From Tahibacter aquaticus (lineage in GTDB: Bacteria > Pseudomonadota > Gammaproteobacteria > Xanthomonadales > Rhodanobacteraceae), in contig NZ_SNZH01000018.1 of assembly GCF_004363655.1 (NCBI RefSeq), forward strand, positions 62,001-126,000: 64,000 nucleotides of DNA, read 5' to 3'. Each line of letters opens with the position of its first letter. The stretch's first letter is position 1. This document shows, piece by piece, positions 33,964 to 42,981 of the stretch. Below the pieces are notes generated by a model. That model was not told the DNA's origin. It worked only from the letters and a program-made list of their open reading frames with translations, and searched no databases. The position numbers and the translations under genes are program-made.

Positions 33964-34593
33964 TCACGCCCACTCGGTTAAACCTTCCACGTCGTACAGG
34001 TGAATCCAACTGGGGCGTGCGCGCACGCGGTCGGCCAGGGCTTTCAGGCGCGGCCATTGGGTTGCCGGCCTGGGCATATTGCGCGACCAGCGCATCAGCA
34101 TGACGGCGTAGAAATCCAGTGCCGAAATTTCAGCGCCGAGCAGATAGGGCCGGCCGTCGGCCAGCAGCTCGTCGAGCTGATCGAAGCAGCTTTCGATGCG
34201 CACGCGCATCGCTGCCTTGAGTGCAACCGCGTCCACGCCTTCCACGTCGCTGGGGTAGAACCACAGGCGAAAGGCAGGCTGCAGCGTATTGGCCAGGAAC
34301 AGCACCCATTGCAGGAAGGCATTGCGCGACGGTGTACCCGGCGCCGGGGCCAGGCCCGCCTCGGGGTGGCGTTCGCACAGCATCAGCAGCAGGGCAGGGG
34401 TTTCGCGGCAGGGCTGATCGTCGATCGCCAGGGTCGGCAGCACGCCGTTGGGGTTCAGGCGCAGATAGTCCGCATCGCGGTTGGCGCCGGACTCTATGTC
34501 GACCAGGCGCAGCTGGAACGCCGCGCCGATCTCCAGCAGCAACAGGTGCGGCAGCATGCTGGCCGCACCGGGCGAGTAGTACAAGGTGTACAT
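33964..34593 (-). CDS. Glutathione S-transferase family protein
   Basis: A 209-residue soluble protein with an N-terminal thioredoxin-like domain (MYTLYYSPGAASMLPHLLLLEIG, catalytic Tyr/Ser region; cis-Pro motif NGVLPTLAIDD) and an all-helical C-terminal domain, as in GSTs. It would conjugate or reduce electrophiles with glutathione. The ATG follows a plausible ribosome site. A second, more GstA-like enzyme lies at 46 kb. Confidence 0.9.
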   Translation of the reverse strand: MYTLYYSPGAASMLPHLLLLEIGAAFQLRLVDIESGANRDADYLRLNPNGVLPTLAIDDQPCRETPALLLMLCERHPEAGLAPAPGTPSRNAFLQWVLFLANTLQPAFRLWFYPSDVEGVDAVALKAAMRVRIESCFDQLDELLADGRPYLLGAEISALDFYAVMLMRWSRNMPRPATQWPRLKALADRVRARPSWIHLYDVEGLTEWA

Positions 34594-34968
34594 CGAGGGC
34601 TCTCCTGGTCAGGGGAAAAACGGAACACGCCGAACGGGCGTTGCTGGCCGCCTCCCTTGCCGCGAGGAGGCGGCCAAACCCTTGCACTGCAAGGGTTTGC
34701 AAGGCCATGGAAGCATGCGTCCGGGTACATGGAAAAGGCTTGCTCGGCCTTTCCTGGCCCAGCAGCATACGTGGCGGCGGCGACTGCCACGAGCCTCGCC
34801 GGGCCTGCCGGGTGGCGGACTGCCGGAAGTCATGCACGACTTCCAGCGCGCGCAATGCCTGCAACCCTGCGGCGAAAATCTGCATCGAAGGGCGTAACTT
34901 CCGCTGGCTGGGTCAGCTTTCTGCGACCGGCGGGATACCTGCAACTGCTTTTGCCGACGGAGTGACTT
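34594..34968. other. 375-bp divergent intergenic region with dyads
   Basis: Gap between a minus-strand GST gene and a plus-strand DUF2884 gene. It contains two adjacent hairpin-forming dyads (34646-34698). No ORF or tRNA is supported. Regulatory signals for both genes presumably lie here, but I could not define a promoter. Confidence 0.7.
34646..34698. repeat. Two adjoining dyads in the divergent promoter region
   Basis: First dyad: GGCCGCCTCC (34646-34655) and GGAGGCGGCC (34666-34675), loop of ten. Second: AAACCCTTGCA, one base, TGCAAGGGTTT (34676-34698), a perfect 11-bp inverted repeat. They abut exactly, so they could fold as two stacked hairpins or serve as paired operators. Confidence 0.7.
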
Positions 34969-35730
34969 ATGAAACGCCTGCTGCTTGCCGCCGCCCTGGG
35001 GCTGTCCCTGTCCGCCACCGCTGCCGCGCACGAGCGTGGCCATCACTTCAACAGCTGCGGCGTGGACAGCAATTATTCGGTCAGCTTCGAACAGGGCGGC
35101 CTGCTGTTCGCCCGCGACGAAGGCAAGCCGGGCCGGGTGCTGATGCGCAAGGGCCATCTGGAAATCGACGGGCGGGAACTGGCCCTGAGCGATGCCGACC
35201 GGGCCCGCGTCGCTGAATTCGAAGCCACCGTGCGTGCACTGGTACCGCAGGCCAAGGCGATAGCCCGCGATGCGGTCGACATTGCCTATACCGCGGTCAG
35301 CGAGGTCGCTGCAACGTTCTCCAAGACCGCCGACAACTCCGCCACGCGCCATCGACTGGAAGGCCTGCGCGACGAGTTCAAGCAGCGCCTGAACGACAGC
35401 TTCGACCGCCGTCCCTGGAGCGAGGACGAATTCGAAAAACTGTTCGAGCAGGCCATGAGCGATCTGATGCCGGTGATCATCGGCGAAGTCGCCGGTACCG
35501 CCATCGCCATCGCCCTGAGTGGCGACGAAGCTGGCGCCGCCGAGCTGGAAAAGCGCGCGAGCAAGCTGGAACAGGACATCGAAAAGCGCATCGACACGCA
35601 GACGGTGCAGCTGGCCGCCCGCGTCGCCGCGCTGTGTCCGATGGTGGCCAGCCTGAACCGGATCGAGTCGGGCCTGGAGCTGCGCCTGGACGAAGGTCGC
35701 CGGCTCGATCTGTTCGATATGCAGGACTGA
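34969..35730 (+). CDS. DUF2884 (YggN) family exported protein
   Basis: A 253-residue protein with a signal peptide of about 21 residues (MKRLLLAAALGLSLSATAAA) and a mature part beginning with NSCGVDSNYSV, followed by strands and then long amphipathic helices (residues 70-240). A Cys in this position and another near the end (ALCPMV) could form a disulfide bond. This is the DUF2884/YggN pattern: periplasmic, function unknown. Start is supported by GGAG nine bases before the ATG. Confidence 0.83.
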   Translation: MKRLLLAAALGLSLSATAAAHERGHHFNSCGVDSNYSVSFEQGGLLFARDEGKPGRVLMRKGHLEIDGRELALSDADRARVAEFEATVRALVPQAKAIARDAVDIAYTAVSEVAATFSKTADNSATRHRLEGLRDEFKQRLNDSFDRRPWSEDEFEKLFEQAMSDLMPVIIGEVAGTAIAIALSGDEAGAAELEKRASKLEQDIEKRIDTQTVQLAARVAALCPMVASLNRIESGLELRLDEGRRLDLFDMQD

Positions 35731-35905
35731 ACGACTGCACTTCAACTTGCATGCCGAGTCCGCCGGCTACCGTGCACAGCGCAATCCGCCTGCTGTCGCG
35801 GCCTGGACATAAATGCCTTCAGCGACAGGCGATTGGCGTTTTCGTCCAGCCTGGCACGGCGCTTGCGACAGCTGGCCCGAGTCCACCGACACGGAGCAGG
35901 CCCCG

Positions 35906-36055
35906 ATGCAAGCGAACGACGACACGCCGCGCAGCGACAGCAGCAACTGGCGCGAGGAAGGCCCGCAGGCCATAGCCCGCGGCCTGCAGCCCGACAAGGA
36001 ACAGGCGGCGATGGTGGACGAATCGCTCTGGCTTGCGCTGAACGCCTGGGCCTGA
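35906..36055 (+). CDS. Small hydrophilic hypothetical protein
   Basis: A 49-residue acidic, hydrophilic protein ([20 protein letters not shown] region) with GGAG ten bases before the ATG. It ends ten bases before the DUF1328 gene, whose ribosome site AGGAGG overlaps its end, suggesting a short two-gene operon. An in-frame GTG/ATG upstream at 35813 gives 80 residues but less protein-like sequence. Small size leaves some doubt. Confidence 0.5.
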   Translation: MQANDDTPRSDSSNWREEGPQAIARGLQPDKEQAAMVDESLWLALNAWA

Positions 36056-36065
36056 GGAGGACGAC

Positions 36066-36239
36066 ATGCTCAAACTCGCCATCATCTTCGGCCTGATTTC
36101 CCTGGTCGCCGGCGCGCTTGGCTTTACCGGAGTCGCCGGCGCCTCTGGCGGTATCGCCAAGATCATCTTCGCGATCTTCCTCGTATTGCTGCTGCTGGCC
36201 CTGGCCGGCATCGTGCTCGGCTTCAGCATCGCCTTCTGA
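36066..36239 (+). CDS. DUF1328 (YtjA) family membrane protein
   Basis: A 57-residue membrane protein of two hydrophobic segments ([17 protein letters not shown], then [21 protein letters not shown]) joined by [12 protein letters not shown], the hallmark DUF1328 sequence. The ribosome site AGGAGG lies five bases before the ATG. Family members are often linked to envelope or general stress, but no function is established. Confidence 0.93.
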   Translation: MLKLAIIFGLISLVAGALGFTGVAGASGGIAKIIFAIFLVLLLLALAGIVLGFSIAF

Positions 36240-36437
36240 CCGGCGCGGCATTTCGCGGCGGGAAAGCCGCTGCATTGCAGGCGAACGTTCATGACCTGCC
36301 GGGTGGCAGATATCCACCCGATCCGGCGCCCCCGGCAGGTTCACTGGTGTTGTGACGTGGTACCGGGACTTTGGCGGGGCGGGCACAGGGAAAGGCGCCC
36401 GCTCCGCCGGGAATCGCAACGCGGCGGTATCGATGCA

Positions 36438-37730
36438 TCAGGGGGCTGCGGTCTTCTCCACCTTGCCGCCTTTCATCACGAAAGTTACTTTTTCCATATT
36501 TGCAATGGTGTCGAGCGGATTGCCCGGCACGGCGATCACGTCTGCGTACAGGCCGGCCTTGAGGCTGCCGACGCGGTCGCCGCGGCCCAGCAGCTCCGCC
36601 GCGCGCACGGTTGCCGCCTGCAGGGCCTGCATCGGCGTCTGGCCCCATTCCACCATCTTGGCGAACTGCCTGGCGTTGTCGCCGTGGGGATAGACGCCGG
36701 CATCGGTGCCATAGGCGATCTTCACTCCGGCCTTGGCGGCGCGCTGGAAACTCTCGCGCTGGGTGCGGCCGACCTTGCGTTCCTTCTCGATGATGCTCTG
36801 CGGATACTTCAGGCGGCCGAACTCGGCCAGGATGTAGTCGTCGTTGTAGATGTCGGCGACCAGCCAGGTGCCGTGCTTCTTCATCAGCGCGATGGCCTCG
36901 TCGTCGAGGAAGCTGCCGTGCTCGATCGAATCGACACCGGCCTTGATCGCCATCTTGATCGCCTCGGTGCCGTGGGCATGGGCGGCCACTTTCCTGTGCC
37001 AGCGATGCGCTTCGTCAACCACGGCATTCATTTCGTCCTGCGAGTACTGCGGATCGCCGACCGATTCTTCCTCGGTCAGCACGCCGGCGCTGGCGGCGAA
37101 CTTGATCACGTCGGCGCCGAATTTCACGTCGAAGCGGATCTTCTCGCGGATCGCGTCGACACCGTCGGCGATGCCGCTGAAGCCTTCGGTGCGGATATAC
37201 GGCGAGAAGCCGGTGCCGCTGTCCATATGGCTGCCGGTAGCGCCCAGGGCCAGGCCGCTGGCGACGATGCGCGGCCCGCGCACTTCGCCGCGGTCGATCG
37301 CATTGCGCAGAGCCACATCGATGAATTCGGCCGAGCCGACGTTGCGCACCGTGGTGAAGCCGGCGTCCAGTGTGCGCTGGGCGTAGACATGGGCGCGCAC
37401 GGCGTTGTCGATCGCGCTGCGGCGGAAGGCCTCGACGTAGTAGTCGCCCGACTGCCAGTCGATATGCACATGGCAGTCGATCAGCCCTGGCAGCAGGGTC
37501 ACGTCGCCCAGGTCGATACGTCTGGCATCGGCCGGTACCTGGCCGTCGCTGCGTACGTCGACGATGCGTTCGCCGTCGATCACGATCACGGCCTGGTTGC
37601 GCAGGCTGCCGCTGTCGACGTCGACATAACGCGCCGCGGTCAAGGCAATGCGTTCGGCCTGGGCCGCGGCGGGAAGCAGGGCAAGCGCAAGGACGGCAGC
37701 AAGCGGACGCAGTACGGGCGATGGCGACAT
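36438..37730 (-). CDS. Exported amidohydrolase family protein
   Basis: A 430-residue metal-dependent hydrolase with a signal peptide (LAAVLALALLPAAAQA, cleavage near 25). Metal ligands of the amidohydrolase superfamily: HVHID near the N-terminus, a Lys in VIKFAASAGV, HAHG, an EHGS motif, and an Asp in YGTDAGVYPHG. This group includes periplasmic Xaa-Pro dipeptidases and imidazolonepropionase-like enzymes. Exact substrate unknown. Stands alone on its strand. Confidence 0.88.
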   Translation of the reverse strand: MSPSPVLRPLAAVLALALLPAAAQAERIALTAARYVDVDSGSLRNQAVIVIDGERIVDVRSDGQVPADARRIDLGDVTLLPGLIDCHVHIDWQSGDYYVEAFRRSAIDNAVRAHVYAQRTLDAGFTTVRNVGSAEFIDVALRNAIDRGEVRGPRIVASGLALGATGSHMDSGTGFSPYIRTEGFSGIADGVDAIREKIRFDVKFGADVIKFAASAGVLTEEESVGDPQYSQDEMNAVVDEAHRWHRKVAAHAHGTEAIKMAIKAGVDSIEHGSFLDDEAIALMKKHGTWLVADIYNDDYILAEFGRLKYPQSIIEKERKVGRTQRESFQRAAKAGVKIAYGTDAGVYPHGDNARQFAKMVEWGQTPMQALQAATVRAAELLGRGDRVGSLKAGLYADVIAVPGNPLDTIANMEKVTFVMKGGKVEKTAAP

Positions 37731-37830
37731 GGTCGGGCTCTCGGCGGGGGAAGGCCGAGGGTAATCACAGCGCCGCAGGAAAAGGAACCTGCGAAGGTCA
37801 TGCTTTTCCTGCGATCGGCCAACGGACGCG

Positions 37831-38922
37831 CTATTCCGCGCGTTCGTGTAAATAGTCGCGCCCTTGCTGCATCAGGGCGACGAAGCTGGCTTCGTCGCCG
37901 TTGCGCACGGCGGCCAGCAAGGTGTGCACCGCCTCGTCCAGTGCCGTCAGCGCCGGTCCGTTGTGCTCGTTCAGCGACTGGATCTCGAAATACAGGTGCG
38001 GATTCTCCCGCGCCACGGCCTCGGCAATGCCGAGCTGTGCACCGAACGTGGTGGACGACACAGCCTTGAGCCGCTCCGCATCCACGCCGCTGCCGGCCAG
38101 TGCCGCGACGAAGGCGATATTCAATGCATGCGACAGGCCCAGCACCAGCGCGATCACGCGGTCGTGCTCGTCCAGGTCCATCTCCACCGTGATGGCTGTC
38201 GTGGACGAGAACAGGCTGCGTGCGGTTTCCAGCGCCTCGCGATCGCCACTGTCGATGAGCACCACATGGCGGCCGGCCAGCACATTGGCCGAAGGTCCGA
38301 ACATGGGGTGGATCGAGGTCGCGCGTACGCCGGCCGCATTCAGTGCCTGCAGCGATTCGCGCAATGGGGTCTTGATCGAGCCCAGGTCGAACACGATGCC
38401 GGGTGGCTTGTGGACCGCCAGGGCGCCGAGGATGCGTGCCGCCGGGCGCAGCGGTGTGGCGACGACGATAAGGTCGTGCGACAGCTCGCCCTCGTCCCAG
38501 CGTTCGCGCTGGTGGAAGCCGGCGCTGTTGGCGACCGGATCGGCCACTTCCACCGCATAGCCCTGGGCATCGAGAAAGCGCGCGAACCAGGCACCCATGC
38601 GGCCGCTGCCGCCGATCACCAGCGCCCGCTTGCCGCCACCCTGGGACAGGGCGCGCACGGTGTCCTGTTCCTGCCGTGTCAGCGACGCGGCGATCAGCAA
38701 CTGCATCAGGCCGGCGGCGAGTTCCGGATCGATACCGGCTTCGCGCGCATGGCCGCGCACGTTGTCCAGCACTTCTTTCTCGCGGCGGAAGTCGCGCAGC
38801 GGCCGGCCGCTGCCGCGCTTGCTCGCGCCGATCTCGGCCACGATGCGCTGACGTTCGGCAGCGAGGCGAACCAGGTCGCGGTCGACCTGGTCAAGTTGGG
38901 CGCGCAATTGGGGTATGTCCAT
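37831..38922 (-). CDS. tyrA: Bifunctional chorismate mutase / prephenate dehydrogenase (T-protein)
   Basis: Two steps of tyrosine synthesis: chorismate to prephenate, then oxidation to 4-hydroxyphenylpyruvate. The 363-residue protein has an N-terminal AroQ-type chorismate mutase domain (residues 1-90, IPQLRAQLDQVDRDLVRLAAERQRIV, later RDFRREKEVL) and an NAD-binding prephenate dehydrogenase domain starting with VIGGSGRMGAWFARFL; the conserved SIHPMFGPS motif gives the catalytic-site His. Length is normal. Confidence 0.95.
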   Translation of the reverse strand: MDIPQLRAQLDQVDRDLVRLAAERQRIVAEIGASKRGSGRPLRDFRREKEVLDNVRGHAREAGIDPELAAGLMQLLIAASLTRQEQDTVRALSQGGGKRALVIGGSGRMGAWFARFLDAQGYAVEVADPVANSAGFHQRERWDEGELSHDLIVVATPLRPAARILGALAVHKPPGIVFDLGSIKTPLRESLQALNAAGVRATSIHPMFGPSANVLAGRHVVLIDSGDREALETARSLFSSTTAITVEMDLDEHDRVIALVLGLSHALNIAFVAALAGSGVDAERLKAVSSTTFGAQLGIAEAVARENPHLYFEIQSLNEHNGPALTALDEAVHTLLAAVRNGDEASFVALMQQGRDYLHERAE

Positions 38923-39101
38923 CGATCATCGTCCCGGGCAAACGGCAGCCAGCTTAGCGGGGGGCGGGTGCGGTGGCGCGAACCAATCGGAATAAGTGAC
39001 GGCGGCAGGACCTAGGTTGCCTGCTCGACTCACTCTGGTGCGGACGTGGCTTCGCCGCCACAATAGCCGCCTTGCCCGAAATCTGCCGCCTGGGAGGGCG
39101 T

Positions 39102-40481
39102 ATGTCACAAGAAGTGAAGGTTCCTGACATCGGCAACTACGCCAATGTGCCGGTGATCGAGATCCTGGTTGCCCCCGGCGAGACGGTGAAGAAAGACCAG
39201 GGTCTGCTGACCCTGGAATCCGACAAGGCGACCATGGAAGTGCCCGCGCCGTTTGCCGGCGTGGTCAAGGAAATCCGCGTCAAGCTGGGCGACGACGTGT
39301 CCGAAGGCACGGTCGTGGCGGTTATCGAAGCCGCCGATGCGGCCGCAGCGCCCAAGCCGGCTGCTGCTGCAGCCGCCGCGCCCGCCAAGGCCGAAGCCGC
39401 GCCGGCAGCGCCCGCTGCGGCGCCGCCACCGCAAGCCGCTGCCGCAGCTCCCACTGCCGCCAATGCCGACTCGTCCCGGCCCGGCATCGACGCCGAGATC
39501 GCCGGACCGCGCACGCCGCCGGTGCCGTTCGACGCCAGCGTCGTGATGCCGGACAAGGTGCCGCATGCCAGCCCCGCCGTGCGCCTGTTCGCGCGCGAAC
39601 TCGGCGTCGATCTGAACCAGGTCAGCGGCAGCGGCCGCAAGGCGCGCATCACGCGCGAAGACGTGCAGAACTATGTCAAACAGGCCCTGGCCGGTGGCGC
39701 CGCACCGCGCGCTGCGGCGGCGCCGGTCGCTGCCGGCGGTGGACTGAACCTGCTGCCCTGGCCGCAAGTGGATTTCTCCAAGTTTGGCGAAACCGAGACG
39801 CGCGCGCTGTCGCGCATCAAGAAGATTTCCGGTGCCAACCTGGCGCGCAACTGGGTCATGATTCCGCACGTCACCCAGCATGACGACGCCGACATCACCG
39901 AACTGGAAGCGCTGCGCGTACTCATCAACAAGGAAAACGAGAAGGCCGGCGTAAAGCTGACCATGCTCGCCTTCCTGATCAAGGCCGTGGTGTCTGCGCT
40001 GAAGAAATTCCCCGATTTCAACGCCTCGCTCGACGCCTCGGGCGACAACCTCGTGCTGAAGAAGTATTTCCACGTCGGCTTTGCCGCCGATACGCCCAAC
40101 GGCCTGGTCGTGCCGGTGCTCAAGGATGCTGACAAGAAGGGCGTGCTCGACATCGCGCGGGAAAGCGGCGAACTGGCGGCCAAGGCGCGCGAAGGCAAGC
40201 TCGGCCCGGCCGACATGTCCGGCGGCTGCTTCTCCATCTCCTCGCTGGGCGGCATCGGCGGCACCGCGTTCACGCCGATCGTGAATGCACCCGAAGTCGC
40301 CATCCTCGGCGTGTCCAAGTCGGCGACCAAGCCGGTCTGGGACGGCAAGGCCTTCCAGCCGCGCCTGATCCTGCCGCTGTCGCTGAGCTACGACCATCGC
40401 GTCATCGACGGCGCTTCGGCCGCGCGCTTCACCGCCTATCTCGGCCAGGTGCTGGCCGATATGCGCCGTACCTTGCTCTGA
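39102..40481 (+). CDS. aceF: Pyruvate dehydrogenase E2, dihydrolipoamide acetyltransferase
   Basis: Core of the pyruvate dehydrogenase complex, transferring acetyl groups from lipoate to CoA. The 459-residue protein carries one lipoyl domain (1-78) with the lipoylated Lys42 in LESDKATMEVP, an Ala/Pro-rich linker, an E1/E3-binding domain (HASPAVRLFARELGVDL) and a catalytic domain with SYDHRVIDGASA. The ATG at 39102 follows GGGAGG; a longer frame adds ten unlikely residues. The E1 gene is not in the window. lpdA lies 0.7 kb downstream. Confidence 0.96.
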   Translation: MSQEVKVPDIGNYANVPVIEILVAPGETVKKDQGLLTLESDKATMEVPAPFAGVVKEIRVKLGDDVSEGTVVAVIEAADAAAAPKPAAAAAAAPAKAEAAPAAPAAAPPPQAAAAAPTAANADSSRPGIDAEIAGPRTPPVPFDASVVMPDKVPHASPAVRLFARELGVDLNQVSGSGRKARITREDVQNYVKQALAGGAAPRAAAAPVAAGGGLNLLPWPQVDFSKFGETETRALSRIKKISGANLARNWVMIPHVTQHDDADITELEALRVLINKENEKAGVKLTMLAFLIKAVVSALKKFPDFNASLDASGDNLVLKKYFHVGFAADTPNGLVVPVLKDADKKGVLDIARESGELAAKAREGKLGPADMSGGCFSISSLGGIGGTAFTPIVNAPEVAILGVSKSATKPVWDGKAFQPRLILPLSLSYDHRVIDGASAARFTAYLGQVLADMRRTLL

Positions 40482-40512
40482 CCGGCGGCAGCGCAGGATC
40501 GCCGGCAACCTC

Positions 40513-41178
40513 ATGGACGTGGAATTCGAAGACATCCGGATCGTCGATCTGGACCTGGCCAAGACCACCTGGTCGCGGGTGCACGATTCCCTGCGCGTGA
40601 TGTATCTGCGCCTGGACCGCCATCCCCCCGATGTGGACTGGGGCCGGCTGTTCTTCGAAGAGCGCGAGACCCGCATCGTCGCGCGCCGGCGCGGCCTGTG
40701 GCTGGAAGACAACTACATCAGCTTCGACTCGCTGCCGGCAGAAGTGGAAAAGATCCATATTCCCGATATTCGCCTGTCCGTCGCCTACGCCAACCGCAAA
40801 TACCGCGAGCTGTGCTGGCAGCGCCGGCTCAAGCGATTGGAGGAACAGGCCGGCCGGCGCAGCGAGCAGGATGAAATGCAGGCGCTGCAGCAGCGCGTGC
40901 GCAGCCTGCTGGAGCCGGAAAGCCCCACTGCACCGTTGGCCGGGCGCGTCGTCAAGGTCGCCGGCAGTACGGCGGACAGCAGGGCTGTATCGGTCGGCCG
41001 TAGTGCCGCCGCTGCCGCGTCAACGCCTGCCATTCCCGACACCGTCGCCGAACCAGCGCTGCCAGCAGCGCCGGCGGCGGCGCCATCCGATCCACTCGCC
41101 GAATTCGAACGGCGGCGCGACGCGCTCAAGCAGCAGTTTCGCCTCGCCGCCGCCCAACAGGACAAGGAGCAGAAATAA
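40513..41178 (+). CDS. Unrecognised protein between aceF and lpdA
   Basis: A 221-residue, soluble-looking protein. The N-terminal 110 residues are compact and mixed alpha/beta (VEFEDIRIVDLDLAKTTW; GRLFFEERETRIV; YISFDSLPAEVEKIHIPDIRL). A charged helix follows, then an Ala/Pro-rich, probably disordered stretch resembling lipoyl-protein linkers, and a C-terminal helix (FERRRDALKQQFRLAAAQQDKEQK). The stop overlaps the lpdA start (TAATG), so it is translated with the pyruvate dehydrogenase genes. I cannot name a family. It could be an assembly or regulatory factor; that is inference from position. Confidence 0.75.
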   Translation: MDVEFEDIRIVDLDLAKTTWSRVHDSLRVMYLRLDRHPPDVDWGRLFFEERETRIVARRRGLWLEDNYISFDSLPAEVEKIHIPDIRLSVAYANRKYRELCWQRRLKRLEEQAGRRSEQDEMQALQQRVRSLLEPESPTAPLAGRVVKVAGSTADSRAVSVGRSAAAAASTPAIPDTVAEPALPAAPAAAPSDPLAEFERRRDALKQQFRLAAAQQDKEQK

Positions 41179-42971
41179 TGGCAACGACAGAAGTCAAAGT
41201 GCCCGATATTGGCGGCGTCACCGTGCCGGTGATCGAAGTGCTGGTCAAGGTTGGCGATACGGTCAAGAAGGAGCAGGGCCTGGTCACGCTGGAGTCGGAC
41301 AAGGCGACCATGGAAGTGCCCTCGACCGTGGCCGGCGTGGTCAAGGAGATCAAGGTCAAGCTCGGCGACGAACTTGCCGAAGGCGCCGTAGTGGCGCTGA
41401 TCGAAACCGCAGCAGCGGCTGCCGCCGCCCCCGCGGCCGACAAGCCCGCCGCTGCGCCGGCTGCCCCTGCAGCCGCGAGCGCGGCCAAGCCCGCCGACAA
41501 GCCGGCAGAGAAACCCGCCGCGCCGGCCCCGGCCGCCGCTGCAGCGAGCGGACGCCAGGCCGATGTCGAAGCCCAGCTCGTGGTGATTGGCGCTGGGCCC
41601 GGCGGCTATACCGCTGCTTTCCGTGCCGCCGATCTGGGCCAGAAGGTCGTGCTGATCGAACGTTATGCGGCACTGGGCGGCGTCTGCCTCAATGTCGGCT
41701 GCATTCCGTCCAAGGCGCTGCTGCATGCGGCGCGCGTGATCGACGAAGCCCGGCAGTTCGCCAACCACGGCATCAGCTTCGGTGAACCGGTCATCGACCT
41801 GGACAAGCTGCGCGCACACAAGACCGCCGTCGTCGCCCAGCTCACCGGCGGCCTGGCCGGCATGAGCAAGCAGCGCAAGGTAACGGTGCTCACCGGCACT
41901 GCCAAATTCGTTTCGCCGAACGAGATCGAAGTCACTGGCGCCGACGGCAGCAAGCTCGTGCGCTTCGACAACGCCATCATCGCCGCCGGTTCGCAGGCGG
42001 TGAAGCTGCCCGGCTTCCCCTGGGACGACAAGCGCATGATGGACTCCACCGACGCGCTGGACCTGGCCGATATTCCCGCCAGCCTGCTCGTCGTCGGCGG
42101 CGGCATCATCGGCCTGGAAATGGCCTGCGTCTATGAGGCGCTGGGTACAAAAATCACCGTTGTGGAAATGCTCGACCAGCTCATGCCGGGTGCCGATCCC
42201 GACCTGGTACGCCCGCTGCAGCAGCGCCTGCAGAAGCGCTACGCCGGCATTCACCTGAAGACCAAGGTGGCGAAGATCGAAGCCAAGGCCGAAGGGTTGC
42301 TGGCGACGTTCGAAGGCGACAAGGCGCCCGAGCCCACGCTGTATGACCGCGTCCTTGTCGCCATCGGCCGCACACCCAACGGCGGCAAGCTCGACGCGCA
42401 CAAGGCCGGCGTCACGGTGACCGAGCGCGGTTTCATTCCGGTCGACCGGCAGATGCGCACCAACGTGCCGCATATCTTTGCCATCGGCGACTTGGTCGGC
42501 AATCCCATGCTGGCGCACAAGGCCACGCACGAAGGCAAGGTCGCGGCCGAAGTCGCTGCCGGCCAGAAGAGCGAATTCGTCGCCCGCGTGATTCCCAGCG
42601 TGGCCTATACCGATCCGGAAATCTCCTGGGTTGGCGTGACCGAGACCGAAGCGAAGAAGCAGGGCATTGCCTACGGCGTGGGCAAGTTCCCGCACGCGGC
42701 CTCGGGCCGTGCCATCGGCATAGGCCGTACCGAAGGCTTCACCAAGCTGATCTTCGACGAAGCGACCCACCGCATCATCGGTGCCGGTATCGTGGCGCCG
42801 AACGCGGGCGACCTGATCGCCGAAGTCGCCCATGCCATCGAAATGGGCTCGGAAGCCGCCGACATCGGCCTCACCATCCATCCGCACCCGACCCTGAGCG
42901 AGTCGGTCGGCATGGCGGCAGAAGTGTACGAGGGTACTTGTACTGATATTTTCGTGCCGAAGCGCAAATAG
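41178..42971 (+). CDS. lpdA: Dihydrolipoamide dehydrogenase (E3) with N-terminal lipoyl domain
   Basis: Flavoenzyme re-oxidising dihydrolipoamide in the pyruvate dehydrogenase complex. Of 597 residues, the first 80 are a lipoyl domain (Lys42 in LESDKATMEVP), followed by a 35-residue Ala/Pro linker and a standard E3: FAD fold VVIGAGPGGYTAAF, redox disulfide GGVCLNVGCIPSK, NAD fold LLVVGGGIIGLEMA, and C-terminal HPHPTLSE. E3 with its own lipoyl domain is known from several beta- and gammaproteobacteria including xanthomonads. Starts on the last base of the preceding stop. Confidence 0.96.
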   Translation: MATTEVKVPDIGGVTVPVIEVLVKVGDTVKKEQGLVTLESDKATMEVPSTVAGVVKEIKVKLGDELAEGAVVALIETAAAAAAAPAADKPAAAPAAPAAASAAKPADKPAEKPAAPAPAAAAASGRQADVEAQLVVIGAGPGGYTAAFRAADLGQKVVLIERYAALGGVCLNVGCIPSKALLHAARVIDEARQFANHGISFGEPVIDLDKLRAHKTAVVAQLTGGLAGMSKQRKVTVLTGTAKFVSPNEIEVTGADGSKLVRFDNAIIAAGSQAVKLPGFPWDDKRMMDSTDALDLADIPASLLVVGGGIIGLEMACVYEALGTKITVVEMLDQLMPGADPDLVRPLQQRLQKRYAGIHLKTKVAKIEAKAEGLLATFEGDKAPEPTLYDRVLVAIGRTPNGGKLDAHKAGVTVTERGFIPVDRQMRTNVPHIFAIGDLVGNPMLAHKATHEGKVAAEVAAGQKSEFVARVIPSVAYTDPEISWVGVTETEAKKQGIAYGVGKFPHAASGRAIGIGRTEGFTKLIFDEATHRIIGAGIVAPNAGDLIAEVAHAIEMGSEAADIGLTIHPHPTLSESVGMAAEVYEGTCTDIFVPKRK

Positions 42972-42981
42972 GAGGCGGTGT

